This document shows, in pieces, positions 12,711 through 26,700 of a DNA stretch of 64,000 nt; positions within the stretch are counted from its first letter, which is position 1, and each line of letters starts with the position of its first letter. Source of the stretch: Hypoxylon rubiginosum (lineage: Eukaryota > Ascomycota > Sordariomycetes > Xylariales > Hypoxylaceae); NCBI GenBank assembly GCA_902806565.1, contig CADCXA010000029.1:1116001-1180000 (forward strand). Reading direction: 5' to 3'. The translations under genes and the position numbers were made by a program. Below the pieces are notes generated by a model that was not told the DNA's origin, did not search any database, and was given only the letters and a program-made list of their open reading frames with translations.

Positions 12711-14264
12711 AATTAATTAATTATAACTTTAAATAAATATTATATATATTTATACCTTATATTTATATATTTAAAACTTACATTTAGTTATTTATAATAT
12801 AAAGTATATTTAAGATTTTATTATTTTACTATATAATAAATAAGTTAATATATTTTATAAACTTTTATAATAAAGTTTAATAATTATTTACTATAATAAT
12901 AAAGTTTAACTAGTTGTTAATATTTATTATAAAAATAAAATAAAAAGAATATAAATTTAATTTAAGATAAAATATTTAAAAAAAGAATTTATAATGTTAA
13001 CTAAAAAAAAAAAAAGCTTTTATTATACCTTATATATTTACTTAATAACTTAACTTAATATAAATATATAAATATAACCTAGTAAAATTATATTTTTTTA
13101 TATATTTATTTTAACCTAATTAACTACTTCTATTATTAAAAATATAATAGATATTTTTTTATAACTTAGAAAATATAAAAATCATTTGTTTTTTACCGTT
13201 AAAATCTTATAATTTATAAATTTTTTTTTTTTTAAAATATATATTAATATTTAAAGCTTAATTAACTATATAAATATAGTTTAGAAAATATCATTATACG
13301 TGGGATTTTATATATATAATACAATATATTAAATATCACTATAAAATAAATTACTTTTTAAAAAAAAAAAAAAATTAACTAATCATTTTATAATTATATA
13401 AAAAGTAAAAAATCTAAAAAACATTTAATAATTATAAACATGTTATTATAATATAAAAATATATGTTTAAAATAAAACCATCGTTTTTAAATAAAACTTT
13501 TACTAGTATATAATATTATTAAAAAAATTTATAAAAAAAACAAATATATTAATATATCCGCGGCTTTATATATTTTTAAATTAATTAATTTTACTTTTTT
13601 TAACTTTAATATAAAAAATAATATAAATATTTTTAATTAATTAATATTATAATAAAAAAGATAAATATATTAATAAAAGTTTAATTACTTAGTTTTTACT
13701 TTTAATAAAATTATGATTTTAATAAATGCTAATTACTTTTATTTTTAACTTTAAGGTATTTTTCTTTTTTTTTTATAATTACATTAATAAAAAATATTAC
13801 ATAATTATTAAACATTTTATATTTAAGCTTTATTATTTAACTATATTATCAGTTTATTATATAACTTCATTTTTATTAAATTTTATTATATTTATTAACC
13901 TCTTTTAGTTTTTATAAGATTTTTTTAAATATTTCTCCAGTTTTTTAATATTAATAACATTTTAACTAACTATTATTTTCTTTATTTTATTTTATATTAT
14001 TAATATAAAACAAGTTACTACGCTTATTTTATTAACTAACTTAACCTTTTAAATTTTCTATTATATTTTTTATTATTATAAAAACATTTAATTCCTATTT
14101 TTAAAAGTTATATCTTTAGTTTAAAATATAAAAATCTATGTATTTCCCGGCATTTTATAACTCCAATATATAAAAGATTATAAATATATATTTTACTTTA
14201 ATTACACTTATAAAAATACCCTTTTTTACTAATTATAAAATCTTTTTAAACCGTAATTTCCTTA

Positions 14265-14485
14265 TAATAAAAAAAAGATCTATTATTTAAAAAATTATAT
14301 AATTTAAAAGATAAAAATAATCTATTTTTTTTAAAAAAACTATATAATATATTAAAAAAACTTAACTTATCCTTTATTAAAAAATTATATAACCTAGATA
14401 AAATTAACCTACTTATTATAAAAAAATTAAAAAAAATTAGTTTATTTTTTAATAAAAAATTATATAATCTAAACAAGGTTAATTT
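14265..14485 (-). repeat. short degenerate tandem repeats, LYNFL-like on minus strand
   Basis: The motif AAAAATTATATAAYYTA recurs near 14291, 14336, 14381 and 14455. Read on the minus strand, one open frame gives repeats of the form LYNFL-K-KL-FFN. This may be a remnant of a repeat-containing coding sequence, but the surrounding sequence is fully degraded, so I do not call a gene. Confidence 0.4.
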
Positions 14486-14937
14486 ATATTTTACAAAGAA
14501 ACCTTAATTAATTAAATTAATAATAAAACTTTAATCTTAAAAATTAAAAAAACCTTATAAAATATAAATAACTTAATATATAAACCAGAAATTAAATATT
14601 ATTATATTAACATATACTAATATATATAAAATATATTATAATATCTTATCTTAATTTATTTAACTAAATTATATATTTTATTTTTTTAAATCTATAATGT
14701 TTTAAATATTTAAAATATTTATATTATATTATTTAACGTTATTTTAAAACGTTAATTTAATTTTATTTTTTTTTTAAATATAAAGATATTTAATATATAA
14801 TCTAAAAATAATATTTTTTTTAAAACCAGTTTTATATTAATAAGTTTTTTTTTAATAATATTGTTTTTATTATTATTACTTAAGTTAAACTAAGAATTAA
14901 CTATTATTTTATTATTATTTAAAAAAAGGTTATCCAT

Positions 14938-15042
14938 TTTATTTAAATATAATATATTTAATTTAAAATTTAATAAAAAACTTTTTACCTTATTTAAATA
15001 TAACGTGTTTAATTTAAAGTTTAATAAAAAACTCTCCGCTTT
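14938..15042 (+). repeat. 51-bp direct repeat, two copies
   Basis: Copies begin near 14941 and 14992 (ATTTAAATATAAYRTRTTTA, then AATTTAAARTTTAATAAAAA). They differ mainly by transitions such as AATATA versus AACGTG. The period is 51 bp (17 codons). Confidence 0.75.
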
Positions 15043-16299
15043 ATTATCTAATAATTATCTTTTTATTTTATTATTTAATAATAAATTTTTTTTTATATTA
15101 TTTAACAATATAATTAAAATCCGAAATATTAAATCTTTATTTTTTTAATATATCTTATTTTCTTAACATATTATAGCTTTTAAATCTATTATAAAATAAA
15201 CCAAATATATAAAAAAAATATAAAAATTTAATATAAATAAAATATTTAATATTTCTTTTTAATAACTAAAATTTAAACTTAATAATATTATTTTTAATAA
15301 TAAATTTCTTAGTAAAAATAATTATAATATATTAATAATAACTTTAAACATTATTATAAAAGTTAAATAAATATATAACTAATTTAAAAAACTATTATTA
15401 AAAATATATTATAAAATAAAAGCAATTAAATTTAAAAAAATAACACTAATTAAAAAACTTATATTTAAAAGATTTAAATTAAATAATAACCTAAATTAAA
15501 TAAATAATTAATAAAAAAGGTAAAATAGAAATATAAAAATAAATATTATAATAAAAAAAACCACTATTTAAAAAACTTATTAAAATATAATATTTAATGA
15601 TTATATTTATATAAATTAAAATTTAATTAAAAAGGTTTTAAATTTATTTATATTTAAGCGCACTTTTTTTTTTTTTAATAAAATTACCAAAAAAATATAA
15701 TCTAATTTATAAAAACTTTTTATATTAATATTTAATATTATTTTAAAATCACTAATATATAAAATTATAATATATATATTATAATTAAAGCTTAATAAAA
15801 ATAATATATTTATATATATATTTATTAAAATTATATATAACGAAAAAATCTTACTTATTTAGTTTTTTATAAAATTAAAAAGCGGCGGTTTTAATAAATG
15901 TTTTATTAATTAAATTAAAAAAAACCAAGTTATTACTAGTTTAATAATATATATTAACTTGGTAAAAATATTTAATAATTAACTATAAGATATATTAAAC
16001 GTTAATAAATTTAAATTAAATATTATTATATTTAACTTTATTTTTAATAAAATAAATACACGTTTTTATATCATGTAATAATAAATATAAAACAACGTTA
16101 TTTTTTTTTATGTTTGTTATATTAATATTTTCATTTTAATAAAAAAAAAAAAATATAAAAACCTATATATAATAATTTTTAATATTACCTATTAAATAAA
16201 AAAAAAAAGTTATATTTTATTAATAACTATTAGTTATATAATAATATTATAAATAATAATTAATATCTTATTAATATTACTTTTTTTATTATAACGTAA

Positions 16300-16670
16300 A
16301 AAATGTTTTTATAAAAATAATTAAACACTTTAATTTTAATTTTTACTAGCTTTAAATAAGCTTTTTATTTTATCACAAGATTTAACTTTTATAAAAAAAC
16401 AGCTAGTAAAACGTTTTTATAAAAATATATAAACATTTTAATTTTTATTATTTATAAATAAGTTATTTTATTTATTATAAAGTTTAATTTTTATTAAATT
16501 ATAACCAATAAAATATCCTTTTAAACATTTACTAATATTTTTATTTTTAATAACTAAAAATAAATTATATCGTTTATTATAAAATTTAACTTTTATAAAC
16601 TTAATAGTATTATTATTTAAATAATAAAAAAAATATCCTTTTAAAAATATACTAACGTTTTAATTTTAAC
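16300..16670. repeat. degenerate ~100-125-bp repeats
   Basis: Related segments beginning with GTTTTTATAAAAATA or TATCCTTTTAAA, then A-ACATTTTAATTTT, start near 16305, 16411, 16512 and 16635. Each is followed by TTATAAATAAG- and AAAGTTTAATTTTTAT-like stretches. Spacing varies (106, 101 and 123 bp), so this is an old, diverged array. Confidence 0.5.
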
Positions 16671-19600
16671 TACTTATAAATAAAAAACTAAGTTTAATTA
16701 CTATAAATAAACATTAAATATCTAGCTGTTTATAAAATAAAATATTTTAAATATATAAATATAATTAAAAAACTTATAATAAAATTAAATAAAATAAAAA
16801 CTTTTTATAAGTTAAATATTAAAATAATATATATTATAAAATTTTTAAAAGTTTTTATAATTACTTTTATTAACTTAATTTATTTATAGTAAAATTATTT
16901 ATAACAAAATTATTTACATAAAAATAATTTATATTTAACATAATATTTATTTTTAAATCTTTTATTAAATCTTTTTAATAAGTTACCTTAAAATAAATAA
17001 AAAATTAAAAAATTAAAATACTATATTAAAATAATCCTTAGTTAATTAAAATAAATTATTTCCTTCTTTTTTTTTTTTTAACCTTTTCTTTTTTTTTTTC
17101 TTTAATTATTATAAAAAATAATATTAATATTAATAATAAAAATATTATTTATAATAAAAATACATTTAAAATAACTATTTATTAAAAAAATAAAATTTAT
17201 AATATTTTATTAATTTTTAATAACTAATAATATTATAATATTCTTTTTAATATAAATAAAATATTTATAGTAACTTTAATAAAACATATTAACTTTTATT
17301 TTTTTTATAATATTAATATATTTATAATTTACTTTTACTAATTATATATTTATTTAGTTTTTTTTTTTATTAATATTTAGTATATTATTTATTAGTAATA
17401 AATAATTAAATAAAAATAGTATTTTTTTATAACTTATTATAATAAAGTTTTTTTAGTTTATAATATATATAATTATTAATTTAAATTATTATTTTTCTTT
17501 TATTAAAATATTAAACGCTTAATTATAACTATAATACCAATTAATTAAAATAAATATATAAGATACTAATATTTACTTATAATTATAACATATTATTTTT
17601 TTATAAAAAAACTATTATTTATAATAATTATATATAAAAACTATTTTTTATATATTTTTTTATAATTAAAATTAGTTAAAATTATAATTAAAATTATTAT
17701 TATTAGTTATACTATTTAAAACCCTTTTACCTTTTTATAGTTAAAAAACTCCTTAAATTATAATATATTTTTTTTAAAATAATTATTATTTTTTTTAATA
17801 AAATTATCCTTTTTATTATTACTTTTTTTTTTTTTTATATATTTAACGTAACCTTTTATTATAAACATTACCTATTTAAATTAAAAAAAATAATTAATTA
17901 TAAAAAGAAAAAAAAAAATATTAATAGTTAAATATATAAAATTAATTATAATTAATTTATTTTATAAATTATTAATTATTATTAAATATTTAATTAATTT
18001 AATAAATCTTTTTTATACTTTATAAAAAGTGATAAAAATATTTATAATAAATATAAAAAATATATTAAAAAATGTATTTTTTAAAAAACGCGAGATTAAT
18101 TTTATTAATAATTATATAAAATAAATATATTATATTCTAATTAATATAAAATATTTTATTATAATAATACCTATTATTATATAATTATTATATATACTAT
18201 TAATCTTTTTTAATTTATAACTAAAAGTATTTAAAAGTTTTAATTAAATTTACTTACCTTTTAAATTTTAAAAATTTAAAATAAAAACAATCCTTTAATA
18301 TTTATTTACTTATAATTTTCTATTTAATATATATAACGTTTTTAATAACATGCTTAATTTTAAAAAACAAGCTACGGAATATTTTTACTGTTTAACATTA
18401 TATAATAAAAAATAATTTTTTTAAGATTAAAAAAAAAAAATAATAACTGTTATTTCTTTTAAAATAAAAAAAAAAAAAATTAAATATATATTTTAAATAT
18501 CTACTTTTTATAATTTTAATAATTATAATATCCGGTTAATCTTTATTTAAACTACTAAGTTATTTAACCTTTTAAAACCTTAATAATTTAATAAAAACAT
18601 TAAACTTAAATTTATAATAAAAATACTAGTTAAATTAATAAAAATACCACTTTTATTTATAATTAACATAAAGTTTATAAATAAATTAAAAATAATAAAC
18701 ATTAAAACCTTATTATTTATAATTAATATAAAATTTACAAGTAAAATAAAAGCGATATATAATAAAAATTTAATAATTATAATTAAAATAAAAATAATAT
18801 TTATTTTAACGTTTTATTAAGTTTTACTGGTTTTAATTAATAAAAAAAAAAACACTTATAATAATAAAAATAAAATATAAATAATTACTTAATATATAAA
18901 TAAATTCATTATATATATTATTAATATATTATTTTAATATTAAGTTAATTTTTACGTTAATTTAAAAAGTTATATATTTATTTTATTTTTAAATATATAA
19001 TGTTTTTTAGTTATTTTTATTAAATAAAAAAAAAAAACCGTAAAAACAATAAAAAAAAATTAATTAATATATTTATTTACCTATAAATAGATTTTTAATT
19101 TAAATTAAATAATTCTTTTATTTTATTTAAATTTATTATATAAAATAAATATATATATTTAGTTTATTTATATAAGTAAAATATATATATTTTAATTTAA
19201 ATATAAAAACACCTAGTTTATTTAATAACGTTAATAATTTAATTTTAAATATAAATCTTAGTTTAAAAAAAAACTATATACCAATAAAACCTATATAAAA
19301 ATAAATAATTTTATTTAATTAAATTACCGGAGATATATAAAAGTGTATAAATTAATAATTATATATATAATAATATTAATTTAAATATTTAACCCTTAAA
19401 ACATTTTAATACTTAACTAGTTTATTTAATTTTTTATTATTATAATTATTTAACCATAATTTATTATTTTTACATTTTAATATTATTTTATATCTTTTTT
19501 ACATTTTCTTACCCTCCTTTTTTTTTTTTAATATAAGTTTTAATAATAAACTTAATAATAATAAATTTAATATTTTAATTATAGTTAATTATATATAAAC

Positions 19601-20274
19601 TAAATTTTATAATAAAATATAAAATATAAATTATAAATAAATTTATTAATATAATAATTTTAATAATAAAATAAAATATCTTATTTATAATAAACACTTT
19701 TATTAAAATATTAATAATAATTATAAAAAAAAAATAAAAATATAACAAATATTATAAAACTTATTACCATTTTTATTTTAACTTAAAATCCATATATTTA
19801 TTATTTAATATTATATTAATAAAAATAAAAAAATACTTATTTAAATGTTTAAATAATATAAGTTTATTTATCACTTATTAAAAAAATTATTTAATATAAC
19901 TAAAAATAAATTATATAGATATTAAATTAAATAAATACTATATATATTTAAATTATTTTCTTTAAAAACATATTATCACTAAATTATATAATAATAAATA
20001 ATAAATAATTAATAATAATTAAATTATAATATTTATAAAATATTTTAAAAAAAAAAAAAAAGTTTTTATTTAGTTTTAATTATTAAATAACTTTATAAAA
20101 ATATAAAATATATTAATTAGTTTTTATATATTTTAATTAAAAATTAAAAGTTTTTTAATTAATAATATATATAAAATTTATATTATAATATTTATATTAT
20201 ATATTTATAAACCGTGAAAAGTTTATTATCTTTTATTTTTTATTATATTTACATTAAAAACATTAACTTTTTTA

Positions 20275-20365
20275 AATTAATTACTTTTAAACTAGCTATT
20301 ATTAAACTAGTTATTTTTAAGTTAATTACTTTTATTAAATTAATTATCTATATTAAATTAATTTT
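20275..20365 (+). repeat. 15-bp tandem repeat
   Basis: About six units with the pattern AARYTARYTAYTWTT follow each other, for example AAATTAATTACTTTT, AAACTAGCTATTATT and AAACTAGTTATTTTT. Two three-base insertions interrupt the right part of the array. C/T and G/A differences dominate between units. Confidence 0.7.
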
Positions 20366-22424
20366 AATTATTAATTTTTAAATTTAAAAGTAAAATAATA
20401 TATTATATAATAATTTAATATATATATTTTTATTAATATTTATTAAAAAGTTTTATTTAACTTAAATAAAACCATTAATTATATTAATAAAAATCATGGT
20501 TATTTTAATATAATATACACCCCGTTAAAAAAACCAATATAAAAAAAAATTTTTAAATTAATTAATAATAATAATTCTAACTTACTTTTAATTTAAAAAA
20601 TATTTACTAGTTATTAAATAAATAAATCTGTTTTTTAAATTTAAAAACACCTTATTATAAAAAATAATAATATATTAGTAATAAAAGTAAACTCTAACTT
20701 TAAAATAAAATCGGGATTAAATAAAATTAATATTATTAATACCTTAAAAATTATTTTAAAATCTAATAAAATTATTATAATTAATTAATTACTAGTATAT
20801 AATATACGTGCTTATAAGTAAAAAACTAGTTTATTATTAATTAAACTTGTTAATAAAACTTAAAAACGTTAAATAATAATAATAATAATTATCACCATTT
20901 TTAAAAAAATCTAAAAATAATCTTTATTTTTAATAAATATAATATTAATTAGTATATAAAAATAATAAAACTTAAATATTATTAAAAGCTTTTTTATAAA
21001 TAATAATAATTTATAAGTAATTATTATTATATTAAATTAAATATTATATTTTTAGATTTTAAATAAATTTATATTAGTTTATTATTTTATGTTATTATAT
21101 TATTATTAATTAATTAATTTTCTAATATTAATATCTTATATTTTTAAACTAATTAATAAAACTATAAATAATAACTAAAAGATATTATTTATATAAAATT
21201 ATAATATTAATATATATAGTTTTTTTATTTATAACTTAAAATATAAAAATAATAATAACTTGTAAATAAAATATTATTCTTAGATATATTTATAAAAACC
21301 AACGTTATAGTTTTAAAAAAAAAAGTATTTTATTAAAATTTATTTATATTCTTTTTTCGTTAAAAATTTAAATATTTTTAACTATTATATATATAATATA
21401 ATATATTATAATATAATAAACACTGTTATTATTAAAAATATTAAAACTTAATATTAACTTTAAATTAAAATAATTAAAATAATATCGATATATAGTTATA
21501 AACGTTAATATAAATTTATTAAAAAAAGTAATATAATAATATAATAATAAATTACTAATATAATTATTAAATAAATATATAAAAAATAAATTTAAAATTT
21601 AAAAATAATATATATATATAATAAATTAAATAAATATAAAGATTTAAATAAAATTTACAATGTTTAAAAAACTTAATAAATTGGTTTTATATATATTTTT
21701 ATTATAAATTTATAATTATTTAACTAATTAAAATAAGTGGGGTTAGTTATTATTAAATAATAATTTCAATTAAATAAATAGATTATTTTTTAGTTATATA
21801 TAAATAATAATATTATATAATAATATAAAAACTAAAAATAAAACTACTAATTTAGCGATAAAAAAAAAACAATATTTAAAAATAATAAACAACTTTAAAA
21901 TAAATAAAATAATAATATTTAAAACTAATATTTATAATTAATAAATATATATAATAATAAATATATAATATAATATAAATAAATAATATAAAAAATAAAA
22001 CTATTATTTATAATAATATTTAATAAAAATAACTTAATAATAACTAAATAACAATTTAATAATAACCTATTAATAATTTAAATACAGCTTAAAAATAATT
22101 ATAAATTTACTATATTTTAATATAAATTACTTTTTACTTTTAATACACTTTTTTATTTAATAAAAATTTAATATATTAACACTTAATTTATAACCTTAAA
22201 AACATATTATAAACATTTTTAATATATTAAAATAATAACATTTAAACCGTTTATTAAAACTAATAACAATAAAAATAATATAACACCCTTTTTTAATATA
22301 TATATTAATCCTTACATACTTAAAAACCAGGTATTAATAAAATTAATAAACGTAAAAAGTATTTTAATTATTTAAAACTTTTATTTTAACTATAAATATT
22401 TTCATAATATTTAAAACCTTTTAA

Positions 22425-22472
22425 ACTATTATTAAACTGTTATATAACTATTATTAAATTATTATTTAACGC
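22425..22472 (+). repeat. 11-bp minisatellite, internal copy 1
   Basis: Four units related to CTATTATTAAA (with CTGTTATATAA as a variant) match the arrays at both block ends in unit length and orientation. Confidence 0.6.
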
Positions 22473-23196
22473 CAGTTTAATTGTTTTTTAATTATAACTA
22501 ACAAAAATAAAACCTATCCTAAATAAAAATTTCATTAATTAAATTTTTATAAATTAGTTAATATTAATTTTACTATTAATTAATAATATTTAATTAGTTT
22601 TTTAAAACAAGAAAAATATATTAAAAAAAATTATAAATTTTTAAATATATTTACAAGTTAAAATACTAATAAATATTATAATAACTTAATAATAAATAAT
22701 ATATTAACCGTTATAATATTTTCTAATAATTAAGTTTTAATTTTTTAATATAATAATAACATGTAAATTAAACTAAAACTTAATTAATATTTAAAAATTA
22801 ATAAATTATAAAATATATAATTAAAACTATACCTAAATTTAATATTATATATAATATTATTTTTAAAACTAAAAAAAATATAAATATATTAATAATTATA
22901 TAAAAGATTTTAACTAATAATTATAATTCTAGAAATATTAATATAATTTTTATATTAAAATAAATATATAAACTATAACTAAATAATGGTTTAATTAAAA
23001 TTAAATAACAGTTAATAAATATAATTAATTTACCGTTAACTTTTTTTATATTAACTAAAAAATCTATCATTAAAAACTTGTAAAATACTTTTTAAACGTT
23101 AATAAAATAAATATTAACCAAATAATATAATGTTTTATATAAATTCGTTTTTATAAAAAACTAACGTAACATATAATTCCATTATAAACTTAAATA

Positions 23197-23266
23197 AATT
23201 ATTATTAAATTATTATTAAATTATTATTTAACTATTATTTAATTATTATTTAATTATTATTTAGTT
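23197..23266 (+). repeat. 11-bp minisatellite, internal copy 2
   Basis: About six units of TTATTATTAAA / TTATTATTTAA in tandem. Same unit length and strand as the subterminal arrays of the block. Confidence 0.8.
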
Positions 23267-23654
23267 TAACTTATTAATATTAATTAATTATAATTTATAA
23301 AAACTTAAAATCGCTATAATAAATTTAATTATAAACCAATTTAAAATTAAAATATAAAAATATTTACATTTTTAGTTTTATATTAACTAACTAATAAATT
23401 AAATATATAAATAAAACTTTTATAATATAATAAAAAAAAACTTTTTATCGTTAAATAAGTTTTATATATTTAAAATAAATAATATTTTATTTAAACATTT
23501 AAAAAATAATAAGCTTGTTATTTAAACAATTAAAAAATAATAGTTATTATATTACGTTAAAATACTTAAAAAAATAAAAATTAAAAAAAAGAAAAAAAAT
23601 AATAAAAATAAAATAATCCTGGTATTTAATTAAATATTAACACTTTAAATATAA

Positions 23655-23770
23655 ACTTAACTAATATTAAATAATAACTTAAATAAAATTAATTATAATA
23701 ACCACACTATTAGTTTTTAACTAGCGTTAAATAATAATTTAATTAAAATTAATTATAATATTAACCCTAT
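23655..23770 (+). repeat. ~61-bp direct repeat
   Basis: TATTAAATAATAACTTAAAT near 23664 recurs near 23725 as CGTTAAATAATAATTTAATT. Both are followed by AAAATTAATTATAATA and an ACC-containing tail. The differences are mostly C/T and A/T. It lies within the AT-rich block. Confidence 0.6.
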
Positions 23771-26700
23771 TAAATTAAAAAAACTTAAATCTAATAATCT
23801 TTTATATTTTTAAATGTTAATAATATTAATAAATCTTATTATTAAATTATATTTAATAAATAACATTAATCATATATTAATAAATAATTAAAATAAGTTT
23901 AATATAATTATTATTTAACTAAACAATTAATTAATAACCTTTTAATAATTAAGTATTATAATAAATAATAATAAACTTAAAAATAATAATAATTATTATT
24001 TTATAAGTTTATCACTTTTATTAAAAATTAAAACCAAAGTTAAAAATAATAAAGCCGAGGTTAATATTATTAAAAATAACAACAACGGTTTTAAAAATAA
24101 TTTAACAGCTAGTAAAAATAATAAAACCACTAAAAATATAAAAACTAGATTAATAATAATTAAATAAAAGTTAAAAAATAAATTAATAATAACTTAATAA
24201 TAGTAATTAAACAAAAACTTAATAATTATTATTAAAAAGTTTAAAAGAAAAAAATATAACTTATTTACATTATTTAATAAATAATAAATAACTAAATACC
24301 AGGTTAAAAATATAAACACATTTACTTCCAGCTTAAATAAATACCTTTTATATAAATAAATTAAATATTAATATAATAAATTAATTTATTTATATATTTA
24401 TTAAAAACTTATTTATATTAAAAATTATATTAATTTATTTTAATTTTTATATAAATTTATATAACTTTTATTATTATTAATTCACTTATTAATAGCTTTT
24501 TTTCCTTATAATAATAAACGTTATAATTATTATAAGTAATAACCGATTAAAAATTACTAATTATTATACTTATTATATTTATTAGTTATATTAATTAATA
24601 TAAAAATAATTTTACGTATATATTTACACTAGTTATATATTATTTTAAAACTTTTTTAATATAATAATTATTTATTTAATTATATTTAATATATAATATT
24701 TTAACTAATAAATTTAAATCTTATAAAAAGTTATATATATAATTTGTTTTTTTAAGTTTAATTTATTAAAATAAAACCTTAAAAATATATTTTTTTTTAT
24801 ATATTTTTTTCCCTTAAAATATTATAACTAGGAAAAGTAATATCCTTATTTAACCTTTAAAATTTACTTATAATATTATTAAATATAAAGTAAATAACAT
24901 TAAAATTTATATTTATTTTAATATTAATATTATTAAACTTATTATTATATTTCTAAACTTATTTATATTTTTTATAATTTTTATTATTTTTTAAGTTAAA
25001 AAAATACTCCTTATAAACATTTAAATTATATAAACACTTTTAATAATTATTAAACTTAAACTTAAATTTATTAAATATTAACATTTTATTATTTTAAATA
25101 AAATAATTATTATTATTAACTAAATTTAAATTATATATATATTTATTACTTCCACTTATAAATTAACTATAACTTTTTTTAAACTTTAACATAAATTTAT
25201 CTTAGATTTTATATATATTTTTATCATTATTATAAACTTATATTAAATAATAAAAATATAACGTAAAAATAATATATATAGTTTTTAAATAAAAAATATT
25301 CCACGTAAAATAATTAAAAAAAAACTTAATTTTAACGCCTAAAAAATCTTAGTAAATATAATTATAATATATTATATACGTATTATATAAGTATTTTATA
25401 TTTAATTTAATAATTTTAAAAATAAAAATATATTAATTATTTAATTTTTTTAAAATAATAATAAACTTTTTATAATTAAATATATAATAAACATCACTAT
25501 AAAAAAAAAACATATTATTTAAATTATTAATAAGTTTATTATTACCTAGTATTCTTACATATTATTTTATATAATTAATATTAAATTATAACTTGGTTTT
25601 TTTTAATATTAAATATACCGTTTTTACTTTTATATTATATTATATAACCTAGTAGGTTTTATTATAATTAATAATAACTATATAATTAATTAAATTAATT
25701 AATAAAAAAATAAATATAAATATAATAATAGTTTATTAAACGGTAAAAAAAAAAAATGTTAAAATGGTTTTTATTAATATATTAAAAAAGTTAATAAAAA
25801 CGTTATTTAAAAATATAATAAAATATAATAAAAAAATATTAAAAATATAAAAAAACTACCAATTATTAAAAAAAAACATTATAATATATAACTTTAAATT
25901 TATTATAATTAAAACCTAGGAATATAAAATAAATATAAAAATAAATTTATATAATTAAAAATATAAAAATAATAAATCTTTTAAATAATAATATTACTAG
26001 TTATTAATAACGTAATAATTAAAATAAAATCGATATTTTAAAAGTTTTTAAAATATAAAAAATATAAAACATTTTTATTAAATATATTATTATAAGGTTA
26101 AATGTTTTTAATTATAATATAATAAATATATATTATAAAATTATAATTAATATTATTATAATTTAAAATAAAAAAAAATAAAAGTAATTTTATATGTTTA
26201 AAATAATTAAGATATTTAATATTAATTATTAATTTTATAATAAAATTAAATTAATTAAACTTTAATCTAATAACTTTAATATTAATAGTATTTACCGGTT
26301 ATATAGATTTTTTAAAGTAAAAGTTTAATAAAAACTTATATAAAATATAAAATAAATTTATTATAAAAAAAAAAAAGGCTTTAATATTATAAACTAAAAA
26401 TAATTTTAAAATTAAAATTATAATAAATATAATATTTACTAAAGATTAACATTTAATAAAAACGTAAAATACTTATATAAATGATTTTAATATTTATAAT
26501 ATTAAATAAAGATTAAATAATTTATTAAACATTATTTTTAAGTTATATTATAATAGTTTTTTACTAAAAAATATAAACGCATTTTTAACATTTTTTATAA
26601 ATAATAAAAAATGTTAAAAATATACTTATATTTATTTTTAAAAATTATATAACTTCTTTAAACTTATTTATATCTTTTTTTTAATTTTTTTATATTTTAT

